Shown in pieces: positions 50,754-61,798 of a stretch of 64,000 bases of DNA; positions within the stretch are counted from its first letter, which is position 1, and each line of letters starts with the position of its first letter. The position numbers and the translations under genes are program-made. The notes under the pieces are model-generated. The model saw only the letters and a list, made by a program, of their open reading frames with translations. It did not search any database and was not told the DNA's origin. Origin of the DNA: Acidobacteriota bacterium (lineage in GTDB: Bacteria; Acidobacteriota; Blastocatellia; Pyrinomonadales; Pyrinomonadaceae); assembly GCA_016703965.1 (NCBI GenBank), contig JADJBB010000004.1, positions 310,001-374,000 on the forward strand, given 5' to 3'.

Positions 50754-51223
50754 ATCGCCACCTCAACCTCTTCGACACTCAGAACCCTCTTCAAGTCGCC
50801 CGGCTCGATCTCGACCAAAAACCCTCGTTTTCCGCCGTTGATGTAGATCTTATCAAGTTCAATAATGCTCGCCTCGACATAAACGGGCATCGCAGTTCGA
50901 GTGCCAAATGGCGATGTGCCGCCGACAAGATAGCCTGTATGTTTAGATGCCCGATCTGGGGTTGCCGGCTCGACAGATTTGACGCCGATGTGGCGTGCTA
51001 GGTTCTTTGTCGAGACAAGCTTGTCGCCATGCATCAGCACGATCAGCGGATTTTTCTCGTTCGTTTCAAATATCAAGGTCTTTACGACCGCGTGCTCATC
51101 CACGCCTAGCTGCCGAGCCGATTCGCCAGTACCGCCTTTTTCGACGTAATCGTAAAGCCGGGGCGTAAACTGCACCTTTTTCTCACGCAAAAACCTCACT
51201 GCTGGCGTCACCGGATGATCCAT
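50750..51223 (-). CDS. ybaK: Cys-tRNA(Pro)/aminoacyl-tRNA deacylase, YbaK family
   Basis: 157 aa editing protein that hydrolyses mischarged Cys-tRNA(Pro). MDHPVTPAVRFLREKKVQFT, VKTLIFETNEKNPLIVLMHG (catalytic-lysine beta strand), TGYLVGGTSPFGTRTAMPVY (GxxxGG-SPFG motif) and DKIYINGGKRGFLVEIEP. Normal length. Translationally coupled to the hypothetical gene behind it. Confidence 0.93.
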   Translation of the reverse strand: MDHPVTPAVRFLREKKVQFTPRLYDYVEKGGTGESARQLGVDEHAVVKTLIFETNEKNPLIVLMHGDKLVSTKNLARHIGVKSVEPATPDRASKHTGYLVGGTSPFGTRTAMPVYVEASIIELDKIYINGGKRGFLVEIEPGDLKRVLSVEEVEVAI

Positions 51224-51226
51224 TTC

Positions 51227-51634
51227 TTACGAAGCTAGCTCCTCTTTTGCAGTACGAGGACATCCTAAAGCCGCAACGTAGAGCCCGAGCATTATATCGA
51301 TCGCTCCGCAAAAGCCCGGCCACCAGATCGGAACTCCTGCATCCTCAATAAGCAGAGCGTGAACAAAGTCAAACACGCCGTGAGCCGCAATACCAAAACC
51401 GACGATACGACAGCTTTTTGAGTAACCAAATACCGCAATACTCGAGAAAACCAGAGCAAAAACTAACTCGGTTAAAACCACAGACATTCGCCCATCGATC
51501 GCTCCGAACAGGACATAAAGAAAGCCGATCACGATCAGTACCGTCGGGTAAAATGAGCGGTCTTTCTCAAACCCCGAAAAGCGGGCGAAAACCGCGAGCA
51601 CAACCGCCGAAACTATGCCGACCAGATACTCCAT
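51227..51634 (-). CDS. Hypothetical four-helix membrane protein
   Basis: 135 aa with four or five hydrophobic stretches (YLVGIVSAVVLAVFARFSGF, SFYPTVLIVIGFLYVLFGAI). No family assigned. Lies 3 bp before the ybaK gene and 8 bp after tag. Confidence 0.58.
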   Translation of the reverse strand: MEYLVGIVSAVVLAVFARFSGFEKDRSFYPTVLIVIGFLYVLFGAIDGRMSVVLTELVFALVFSSIAVFGYSKSCRIVGFGIAAHGVFDFVHALLIEDAGVPIWWPGFCGAIDIMLGLYVAALGCPRTAKEELAS

Positions 51635-51642
51635 CGAGAGAG

Positions 51643-52197
51643 CTAAACCTCCTTGTATCTGAAACAGGTCGTCAGGTGATCATTCACCATCCCTGTCGCC
51701 TGCATGAATGCGTACATGATCGTCGAGCCGACAAAATTAAATCCGCGTTTCTTTAGATCCTTAGACATCGCGTCGGATATCTCTGTCTTCGCCGGAACAT
51801 CACCCATGCCTTTCAGCTTGTTGTTGAGCGGTTTACCGCCGACGAACGACCAGATGTATTTGTCGAACGAGCCGAACTCTTCCTGCACCTTCAAAAATGC
51901 CTTCGCATTCTCGACCGCTGACTTTATCTTCAAACGATTGCGAATAATGCCCTCGTTCAAAAGCAATTCACCGCATTTTTCTTCGTCATATTGCGAGACG
52001 ATAACGGGATCGAAATTATCAAAAGCCTCACGATAATTGTCACGCTTCCGCAAAATCGTATCCCAGCTCAATCCTGCCTGCGCACCTTCCAAAATAAGGA
52101 ACTCGAACAAGGCCCGATCGTCGTGCAGCGGCACGCCCCATTCTGTGTCGTGGTACCGGATATTCAGCTCATTTTTCGCCCAGCTACATCGCTCCAT
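51643..52197 (-). CDS. tag: DNA-3-methyladenine glycosylase I
   Basis: 184 aa base-excision enzyme removing 3-methyladenine. MERCSWAKNELNIRYHDTEW (zinc Cys, Trp), LFEFLILEGAQAGLSWDTIL and the C-terminal zinc ligands in KKRGFNFVGSTIMYAFMQATGMVNDHL. Length normal. In the tight minus-strand cluster. Confidence 0.95.
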   Translation of the reverse strand: MERCSWAKNELNIRYHDTEWGVPLHDDRALFEFLILEGAQAGLSWDTILRKRDNYREAFDNFDPVIVSQYDEEKCGELLLNEGIIRNRLKIKSAVENAKAFLKVQEEFGSFDKYIWSFVGGKPLNNKLKGMGDVPAKTEISDAMSKDLKKRGFNFVGSTIMYAFMQATGMVNDHLTTCFRYKEV

Positions 52198-52199
52198 AT

Positions 52200-52712
52200 T
52201 TATTGAACCGAGATCATGAGTCCTTTGTCAGGATTCACATTGTCGTATTCGAGTCGCTTTTTCTTCTCGCCGCCATACGTAACAACAATGCCGTTTTTCG
52301 ATTGCTTAACCTTGCTATCGTAATAGTTATAACTGCACGAAGCATAGATCTCGCTCTGTATCTTTCGGTTTTTCAATGTCTTATCAGCCCTAATCCACAA
52401 GATCGCCTGCGGACTGTCGCCACCGCACGGTGCCATGGGGCTTGTTATTGGCGACGAACTTTGCACATTTGCGACGAGATAAACCAAGCCGTCTCGCTCT
52501 GCCGTGAACAGCGTGCGGTACTTGTGCGGCGGATTGCCCGGCAGGCTGCCGTTCGTCCCGGTTAGGGCATCGTCGAGGTTGAAGATTACCGACCGTTTTC
52601 CAAAGGCAATCTCAACCTCTGAGTATTTTCTGGGCACAAGCTTGAGCGCCGACTGAGCACTGGCAGCAAGTGCCGTGATACAAATCACCAATGCCGTTAT
52701 CGCAATTCTCAT
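52200..52712 (-). CDS. Hypothetical exported protein
   Basis: 170 aa with a signal peptide (MRIAITALVICITALAASAQ) and beta-rich mature part (PHKYRTLFTAERDGLVYLVA, CSYNYYDSKVKQSKNGIVV). Unknown. Start overlaps the lipoprotein stop by 4 bp. Confidence 0.6.
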   Translation of the reverse strand: MRIAITALVICITALAASAQSALKLVPRKYSEVEIAFGKRSVIFNLDDALTGTNGSLPGNPPHKYRTLFTAERDGLVYLVANVQSSSPITSPMAPCGGDSPQAILWIRADKTLKNRKIQSEIYASCSYNYYDSKVKQSKNGIVVTYGGEKKKRLEYDNVNPDKGLMISVQ

Positions 52713-53149
52713 CGTTCGATCTTATATACTTTCAAATAGCAAACGGTTGAGCTTGGATGCTTGGCTGAGGTTAGCTTCCCTGTCAGTTTGACCTTGTCGC
52801 CAAGTTTGACTGGTTGCCCCGCGTTGTCGCGGATCTTTAGATCCTCTCGCTTAAATCCACTCGCCGGTTTGTCTGCCGTATTGGCTCCGCCGCCAACTTC
52901 GAGATCGACGCTTATTCCTTCCTTATCGCCAGCCTTAGCGAGCAGACTGTAACCGCATTCCATTCGGCCGCTGGTATTCGAGCAAAAAATGCTGCCGCCC
53001 TTTTCCTCAAGAATGCCGCTGACCTCGATGTTCTTATCGTTATTACTAAGGTCACAAGCATTCGCATATTCGACCGGTTCGCCAACAACATTGCACGCAG
53101 AAACGAAGAGTGATGCCGCAATTACAGTTAATAGAAAAATGTTTTTCAT
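52709..53149 (-). CDS. Hypothetical lipoprotein, OB-fold-like
   Basis: 146 aa with a lipobox (LFVSAC at 14-19). Mature part LSNNDKNIEVSGILEEKGGS and VKLGDKVKLTGKLTS has the look of an OB-fold. Probably outer-membrane anchored; role unknown. Coupled to the exported protein gene downstream. Confidence 0.62.
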   Translation of the reverse strand: MKNIFLLTVIAASLFVSACNVVGEPVEYANACDLSNNDKNIEVSGILEEKGGSIFCSNTSGRMECGYSLLAKAGDKEGISVDLEVGGGANTADKPASGFKREDLKIRDNAGQPVKLGDKVKLTGKLTSAKHPSSTVCYLKVYKIER

Positions 53150-53176
53150 GAGTTTAGTTCCTTCCTTTTTTATCTG

Positions 53177-53869
53177 TTAATTTGTCTGAACAGATAAGGG
53201 AACGTACCTCTCAACTAAATCTTGCGGGCTCAGCTGCGTAAAATCTGCGTGGGCCTCGACCACCGATTCGCATTTCAACACATCCTCGGCAGAATTTACG
53301 GTCGTAATGCCGATAGAAACCATTCCAGCTCGATGGGCTGCTTCAAATCCGCCGATGGCATCCTCAAAAACAATGCAATTCTTTGGTGCAACGCCGAGTT
53401 TCCTCGCCGAAACCAGAAACATCGCCGGATCCGGTTTTCCCACCGTTACATCAGTCGCCGTCGTTACCGCCATGAAAAACTGCCTCAGATCGAGCCCGTC
53501 GAGGATGAATTCCATATTGGTATTAGACGCCGCGGTCGCGACCGCCATCTTGACCCCGAGCTTTTTGGACTCGGTCAGGAATTCAATCAAACCGTCGACC
53601 GGTTTCCTTATCGGAAGATAGGCTTCTCGATAAAGAGACTCTTTTCGCTTTGCCAGTTCTGCGATCCGCTCATCCGAAATATCACCGAAAACCGTAGGTA
53701 ATATCTCACGGTTTGTTTTTCCCGCCGTTGCGACCAGGAATTTGTGCCGGTCCATTTCGACGCCGTTTTCGTCAAGCAGATTGGCCCACGCCTCTGTGTG
53801 GACATGCATATTGTCAACGAGCGTTCCGTCCATATCAAAAATGAACGCCCTGCTTGAGATGTCTGTCAT
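53177..53869 (-). CDS. HAD-superfamily phosphatase (beta-phosphoglucomutase-like)
   Basis: 230 aa. Motif I FIFDMDGTLVDN (nucleophile Asp), cap, motif II VATAAS, motif III Lys in VGKPDPAMF, motif IV FEDAIGGFEAAHRAGM. Hydrolase or phosphomutase on sugar phosphates; not decided. Its start overlaps the DUF4442 stop (ATGA). Confidence 0.9.
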   Translation of the reverse strand: MTDISSRAFIFDMDGTLVDNMHVHTEAWANLLDENGVEMDRHKFLVATAGKTNREILPTVFGDISDERIAELAKRKESLYREAYLPIRKPVDGLIEFLTESKKLGVKMAVATAASNTNMEFILDGLDLRQFFMAVTTATDVTVGKPDPAMFLVSARKLGVAPKNCIVFEDAIGGFEAAHRAGMVSIGITTVNSAEDVLKCESVVEAHADFTQLSPQDLVERYVPLSVQTN

Positions 53870-54322
53870 TGACTTTTTTTGGCAATGTACAGCGTCTTCT
53901 CGATCGACGCATGCAGCGTGCCTTCCTTGTCCTTTAACTCAACATTATAGATCCGATCGACCGATCTTTCTGTCTCAGCAAGCGCTTTGATCTCCGCTAT
54001 CTCTTCTGTCGTCAGAACAAAACTCGCGTACAAGGTCGTCTTACCCGGCTTTCTAAATCTAACCTTCGCCGCCTTGTCCCCACGACATATCCATCGCCCA
54101 GAATATGCATCAGCATCAGCATATAAAGCGGATCGATCGATGCATAAATGCTGCCGCCGTAGATGGTGCCGACATAATTCCGTGTCCGCCACGAAAGCGG
54201 CAGTTTCATCCGCAATTCGTGAAAATCGTCCGAAATATAAGTCACGCGGCCGCCGGTTCCGCGATAGCACGGAAAAAGTTAAAACCCCAGCGAAAACGAC
54301 GGCTCTTAAAACTCTCTGGCAT
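53866..54322 (-). CDS. DUF4442 (thioesterase-fold) protein, two frameshifts
   Basis: Hotdog-fold protein. From ATG 54322 (MPESFKSRRFRWGFNFF) the frame breaks at the A5 of 54273-54277 (one base short); next comes GGRVTYISDDFHELRMKL, then SIYASIDPLYMLMLMHILGD. A second break at the C4 of 54078-54081 precedes DKAAKVRFRKPGKTTLYASF. Corrected length is about 151 aa. Likely acyl-CoA or acyl-ACP related, which fits the adjacent fad genes, but no activity is known for the family. Coupled to the phosphatase gene and 32 bp after fadN. Confidence 0.72.
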
Positions 54323-54354
54323 GATCAAGACTGGAGCAGCAAAGGCCGTGCCAA

Positions 54355-56758
<2,404 letters not shown>

Positions 56759-56803
56759 ATCTTGTCTCGAAGTTCCTGTTTTCTAGCGATTTGAATTGGA
56801 AAA

Positions 56804-56833
56804 AGTATAACTGAATGAGCATTCATTCAGCAA
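56804..56833 (-). promoter_or_regulatory. fadN promoter with FadR-type operator
   Basis: TTGCTG (56833-56828) and TATACT (56809-56804), 18-bp spacer filled by the palindrome TGAATGAATGCTCATTCA (56829-56812), the same 18 bases as at fadE. About 46 bp upstream of the ATG. Confidence 0.78.
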
Positions 56834-56842
56834 GGGAAAAAT

Positions 56843-57880
56843 TCAAAATCGATCAATAACCGTTACGCCAGTTCCGCTGAAACTGTTCATGCTGGTGAGT
56901 TCTGAAACAGATTTGTCAAGCGAGATCTTTTTGCCGATCAGCTTCTGCGGTTCGAGTTTTCCAATGCGGATCAGCTCGAGCATCCCCGGATACCGATGAG
57001 CCTGCATTCCGTGGCTGCCGATGATCTCGAGTTCGCGGCCGATTAGTTTGTCGATCGGAATTTGGGGGCGGTGGCCGCCGGCTTCCATGATGCCGACCTG
57101 GATGTGCTTGCCGCGTTTGCGTAATGAAGCGAGCGAATTCATCAAGATATCCGGATGGCCGAGAGCGTCGATCGAGATGTGAGCACCGCCGTCGGTGATG
57201 TCGAGTATGGCTTCGGCAGGGTTGCCATATCGCGAATCGATCGCGACCTCGGCTCCTATCGAGCGGGCATATTCGAGTTTGTCTTCGGCTATATCAACAG
57301 CGATAACTCTCGCCCCAAACGCTGCCGCGATCATTATCGCCGACAGCCCAACACCGCCGCAGCCGTGAACGGCAACCCATTGCTCCGGCTTTATCTTCCC
57401 CTGATCTACAACAGCGCGATAGGAGGTTGCGAAACGGCAACCGAGCGATGCGGCCGTAACGAAATCGATCTCCACAGGCAACCGCACGAGATTCGCATCT
57501 GCATATTCGATTGCCACGTATTCCGCAAAACCACCCCAGGCTGTAAATCCGGGCTGAAACTGGTGATCGCAAACCTGCTGATCTCCGGCGAGGCAAGGCT
57601 CACACGCTCCGCATCCGCAGACAAACGGCAGAGTAACGCGGTCGCCGATCTTGAATTTTTCGATCGCAGAACCCAAATCAACGATCTCACCGGCGAGTTC
57701 ATGACCGGGAACATGAGGCAGTTTGATATCCGGATCGTTTCCCATCCAGCCATGCCAGTCGCTGCGGCAAAGACCGCACGCCTTGACGCGAAGGACAACG
57801 CCGGTCGGGCTCGGCATTGGATCGGCGACATTCTGAATGTTGATCGGGCCTTGGAACCCCTCGAAAACGGCTGCTCTCAT
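56843..57880 (-). CDS. Zinc-dependent alcohol dehydrogenase
   Basis: 345 aa medium-chain dehydrogenase. Catalytic zinc ligands in VKACGLCRSDWHGW and VPGHELAGEIVDLG; the four structural-zinc Cys lie in the CGCGACEPCLAGDQQVC stretch; NAD site HGCGGVGLSAIMIAAAFGAR. The substrate could be an alcohol or polyol. Its stop lies just upstream of the fadN promoter, so it is a separate unit. Confidence 0.92.
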   Translation of the reverse strand: MRAAVFEGFQGPINIQNVADPMPSPTGVVLRVKACGLCRSDWHGWMGNDPDIKLPHVPGHELAGEIVDLGSAIEKFKIGDRVTLPFVCGCGACEPCLAGDQQVCDHQFQPGFTAWGGFAEYVAIEYADANLVRLPVEIDFVTAASLGCRFATSYRAVVDQGKIKPEQWVAVHGCGGVGLSAIMIAAAFGARVIAVDIAEDKLEYARSIGAEVAIDSRYGNPAEAILDITDGGAHISIDALGHPDILMNSLASLRKRGKHIQVGIMEAGGHRPQIPIDKLIGRELEIIGSHGMQAHRYPGMLELIRIGKLEPQKLIGKKISLDKSVSELTSMNSFSGTGVTVIDRF

Positions 57881-58057
57881 AGGTGTTTATCTTAGTCGAA
57901 GTGTTCGAAAAAATCCTTGACTTAATTCGAAAATCGGATGATAATTCTCACATTCAAATAGTAAGCACGGATATGCATTTTGGGGGAAGGTACGCCTTCC
58001 CCCAAAGGGCCTTTTGAATAGCTTCTAAAAAAACAAAAATAACACGGAGACCCTAAA

Positions 58058-58772
58058 ATGTTGAAGAAACTTCTGCTCATCCTTCCACTATTGCTCATTT
58101 GCTCGGGCTCGACTCTAGCCCAGGGAACCGCGACCGAAACGGCCCCCGCAAAGACGGCCGAACCCGCCAAGAAACCGGCGGTCTTTCGCTCAACAAAAAG
58201 GCCAGGTCTCGGAAGCTCAGACCTTACTGAAAACAAAAAAATTCTACGACGGTGAAGCTACTGGCGTCACTAGTGCGGAATGGAAGGCAGCCGTGAAAAA
58301 ATATCAGGGCGAAAACGGATTGGCCAAGACAGGCTCTTTAAACCGGGCAACCCTCGAGAAAATGGAGATCAAGCTGACCGATAAGCAAAAAGAGATCCCG
58401 GTAGATCCGAAGCATTTAGCTTCAGCCGAAACAAAGCCGGCCAAAACAGAAAAGGCAGCTTCGACTACTGCGAAAACAGAATCAAAGCCGTCTGACGGAC
58501 CGAAACGCCCGGCTCCGTTTCAGGCAAATAAGGATCAGATAACTGCGCTTCAAACTAAGTTAAAGGAAGCAAGACTATTTACTGGTGAAGCCGATGGTTC
58601 ACGCAGCGACAGCCTCAAGGAAGCCGTGAAAAAATATCAGGAAGCCAATGGCCTGAAGGCGACTGGCGGTATTAACGCTGAAACTTTAGAGAAAATGGGA
58701 ATTGCCCTCACGGACAAACAAAAGGAACAAGTTGCCGCTCAGGCTGCGTATGACGCGGCAAAGAAAAACTAA
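58058..58772 (+). CDS. Exported protein with two peptidoglycan-binding-like domains, frameshifted
   Basis: Signal peptide (MLKKLLLILPLLLICSG), Ala/Pro/Lys linker, then two PG_binding_1-like repeats (VSEAQTLLKTKKFYDGEATG, WKAAVKKYQGENGLAKTG; and ALQTKLKEARLFTGEADG, AVKKYQEANGLKATGG). The frame shifts at the A5 of 58195-58199, where one A is in excess; corrected length is about 237 aa. Probably periplasmic, binding cell wall. The downstream hairpin is shared with the amidase. Confidence 0.72.
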
Positions 58773-58786
58773 TAAAGATGGCAATT

Positions 58787-60249
58787 TCAGATCGGAGGCC
58801 GCCGTTTTTCCAACCGGCGGCCTTTTCGTATGCCGACGCAATTCTAAGCACGCGGCCTTCGGAATAAACAGGCCCGCCAATAAGTAGCCCGATCGGCAGT
58901 CCGGAACTCGAAAAACCGCAAGGCACCGAAATAGACGGCACGCCGGCAATTGAAAAGCCGAACGTACAGGCATCCAATGCAAAAGGATCGACCGCATCCT
59001 TGATAGCGATCGGCAATCCCGGAAGCGTTGGAACTATTACCGCATCAACGTTTTCAAAAACTGAGGCGACGGATATTCGATGCTTTTCGATCTGAGCCAT
59101 GAGCTTTTGGTATTGCCCTTCGGAAACATTGCTTCCGGATATGATCGTCTTGCGAGTTCGTTCGTCATAGAGACCAGGCGAGGCTTTTAGATATTCTGCA
59201 TGAAAGGCGTACGATTCGTAGTCAATGATACCGCCAAGGTCGGGAATAGGAAGCTCTACCTCGGTTATGACTCCGCCCAGGCTGCGTATAACTTTCACCG
59301 CTTCGTCGAATGAAGCGCGAACCTCCGGCACGATCGAAGAATCGCAAACATCGCCCGACGTTTTGAGGATGCCGATCCTGAGTCCAGAAATATCTGCCTG
59401 AACACCTGGATCAAAATCCCGAGCGCTGGGGTGGTCGGTCATAGTCCGAAACATCCACGCTATATCTGTTACCGTTCGGCACATCGGCCCGACGTGGTCG
59501 AATGTCTTTGAGACCGGAATGGTGCCGGCGGCACTCACGACCCCGAAAGAAGGCTTCAATCCGACTATGCCGCAGCAGGACGCTGGTATTCTGACGGATC
59601 CGCCAGTGTCAGTGCCAACGGCACCAAAACACAGCCCGGCTGCCACTGCGGCAGCCGAACCGCCGGATGAACCACCCGCGACATGATCTGGCGACCAAGG
59701 ATTGTGAACTGCTCGATAGTGGCTTATCGCTGATGTCGTGCCAAGGGCAAATTCGTGCATGTTCAGCTTGCCGAGGATCACGGCTCCAGCCGCTCGGAGA
59801 CGCCTTACGACCTCTGCATCCTCAGACGGTCGACGGTTGGCAAATACTCCGCTTGCAGCAGTTGTCAGAATGCCCGCCGTATCGACATTGTCCTTGATCG
59901 CAATAGGAATCCCGAGCAACACATCAAATCGTCCGCCTTTCATTACAAGATCCTCGGCAGCTTTCGCCTGCCGAAGCGCCTCTTCCGGCGTTACCGTGAT
60001 AAAAGAATTTAGCTGCTTGTCTAAACGATCGATCCTTTCGAGACAGGCCTTTGTCAGTTCGACGGGAGAAATTTGCTTATGCTTAACGGCATGTGCGGCC
60101 TCGGCGAGGTCGAGTTGGGTAAGATCGCCAGCGAAGCTGACCTCAGTCCGTTTAGACGGCGTACAGCCGATCGAGCCCACGATCGCTCCGGCTGAAGCAG
60201 CGGCGATGGTCGATAACATTTGCCTGCGAGTAAAGCGTCTTTGCGACAT
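58787..60249 (-). CDS. Amidase (signature family), exported, end frameshifted
   Basis: About 487 aa. Tat-type start (TRRQMLSTIAAASAGAIVGS, then a Cys of a possible lipobox), catalytic Lys in IPIAIKDNVDTAG, cis-Ser region DHVAGGSSGGSAAAVAAGL and nucleophile Ser in GTDTGGSVRIPASCCGIVGL. If one base is added to the T5 run at 58805-58809 (A5 on the coding strand) the protein ends GWKKRRPPI as is usual for amidases. The uncorrected frame instead runs on to 58708 into the neighbour gene. Confidence 0.88.
58797..58826. terminator. Shared terminator of convergent genes
   Basis: GGCCGCCG/CGGCGGCC around TTTTTCCAAC, with TTTT after it on the plus strand. It lies after the peptidoglycan-binding gene and inside the last codons of the amidase. 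Confidence 0.7.
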
Positions 60250-60318
60250 TCTGGAATTGTATTATATTAGGCTTACATTCCGTCCAAATTTAGACGCGTT
60301 ACGCCTCGACCTTATCGT

Positions 60319-60753
60319 ATGAAAAAACACAGCATCGGCTTCCTGGTACTTATCTCCTTGTGTATTCCGGTCCTTGCTCAGTCCGAAAAAGAACAGGCAT
60401 CTATTCGCAAAATTATGGACGACCAGACCGCCGCCTGGAATCGCGGCGATATCGACGCCTTTATGTCGATCGGCTACTGGAAGTCCGAAAAGCTTAAGTT
60501 CGTTTCCAGCGACCGCATCACCTACGGTTGGCAATCAACGCTCGACAATTACAAAAAGACTTACAGTTCTACAGCCTTAATGGGAAAACTCACGTTTTCC
60601 GGTCTCGAAATTGACGTGCTCTCGAAGGACGCCGCGTTTGTCATCGGCAGTTGGTCGCTTGCTCGTGACAAGGACAATCCAAAGGGTAAATTCACGCTAC
60701 TGTTCCGCAAATTCAAAGAAGGCTGGCGGATCGTTACCGATCATTCGTCATAA
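60319..60753 (+). CDS. Exported SnoaL/DUF4440-like protein
   Basis: 144 aa. Signal peptide (MKKHSIGFLVLISLCIPVLA), then an NTF2-like fold of the DUF4440 type (IRKIMDDQTAAWNRGDIDAF, LLFRKFKEGWRIVTDHSS). Catalytic or binding role unknown. 63 bp upstream of the esterase gene. Confidence 0.85.
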   Translation: MKKHSIGFLVLISLCIPVLAQSEKEQASIRKIMDDQTAAWNRGDIDAFMSIGYWKSEKLKFVSSDRITYGWQSTLDNYKKTYSSTALMGKLTFSGLEIDVLSKDAAFVIGSWSLARDKDNPKGKFTLLFRKFKEGWRIVTDHSS

Positions 60754-60816
60754 GAATTGCCGTGTTTTCTATAAAAATCGGGAACATCCAACAAATCTGA
60801 AACGTTAAGTGCCGTT

Positions 60817-61794
60817 ATGAGAAAACTCATTTACGGGATATTGATCGTTCTATTCACCACATTAAACGCATATTTTCAGACGCCGACGCCCGCTCCGGTT
60901 CCTGCATTGACCGAAAAGGATTACATTCGCGTCGATCCAGACCCTTCCAAAGGCTTTACCTATCCATACTATTTGTACGTGCCGAAGGAATTCAGCGAGC
61001 GGGCCGAACTTGGGAAGGTACAAACCCTCTTTGTCGCTCCGAACAACACCGGAAAGGTCGATGACGATCTCGCTGTCCATGAATTCGATGTGAAACGCCG
61101 CATGGTTACAAGCGGAGCCGTCGCTGCGGCGATAAAAGTGGCGGTACTAATGCCGGTTTTTCCAAGGCCCAAGACCGATTGGCAGATCTATACTCAGGCA
61201 CTGGACCGTGATTCGATGCTCACATCAAAAAAGGAATATCATCGCCTTGATCTGCAGCTCATCGCGATGATCGATCATGCGATCGCCTCACAGGCGAAAC
61301 TGGGCATCAAGTTCGATAAACGCGTTCTCCTGAACGGATTCTCGGCACAAGGAATGTTCGTCAATCGATTCATATTTCTGCACCCTGACCGTGTTAAAGC
61401 CGCTGCGATAGGGTCGCCGGGCGGCTGGCCGATCGCTCCGGTTGCGAAATACAAGGATAAAGCCCTGCGTTACCCGATCGGAATTGCCGACTTCAAGCTC
61501 GTCGCGGGTGAAAAACTTGATCTTAAAACTCTGCGCAAAGTGCCGATGTTCATATTCCTGGGCGACAAGGATGAGAACGATTCGGTTCCCTTCGACGATT
61601 CATACGACGGCGAAGACCGCGATCTGATCAACCCTTTGCTGGGCAAAACACCGGTCAGCCGGTGGGAGATATCGAAGAAGCTCTACAAAGACGCCGGGCT
61701 AAATGCTGAATTCAGGCTTTATCCGGACGTTGCTCACACGGTTACACCGCAGATGCGTGATGACGTTCGAGCCTTTCTGCTTAGGAACAAATAA
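60817..61794 (+). CDS. Exported alpha/beta-hydrolase
   Basis: 325 aa with a signal peptide (LIYGILIVLFTTLNAYFQ). YPYYLYVPKEFSERAELG, nucleophile Ser in LLNGFSAQGMFVNRF (G-x-S-x-G), Asp in FLGDKDENDSVPFDD and His in YPDVAHTVTPQM form a triad. Could be a PHB-depolymerase-like or feruloyl-type esterase; not decided. Convergent with the BNR-repeat gene, 4 bp apart. Confidence 0.85.
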   Translation: MRKLIYGILIVLFTTLNAYFQTPTPAPVPALTEKDYIRVDPDPSKGFTYPYYLYVPKEFSERAELGKVQTLFVAPNNTGKVDDDLAVHEFDVKRRMVTSGAVAAAIKVAVLMPVFPRPKTDWQIYTQALDRDSMLTSKKEYHRLDLQLIAMIDHAIASQAKLGIKFDKRVLLNGFSAQGMFVNRFIFLHPDRVKAAAIGSPGGWPIAPVAKYKDKALRYPIGIADFKLVAGEKLDLKTLRKVPMFIFLGDKDENDSVPFDDSYDGEDRDLINPLLGKTPVSRWEISKKLYKDAGLNAEFRLYPDVAHTVTPQMRDDVRAFLLRNK

Positions 61795-61798
61795 ATGA

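Noticed and set aside
58708..58786. Amidase C-terminal tail overlapping the peptidoglycan-binding gene
   Set aside because: A one-base correction gives the usual end and stop at 58787; the tail is an artefact.
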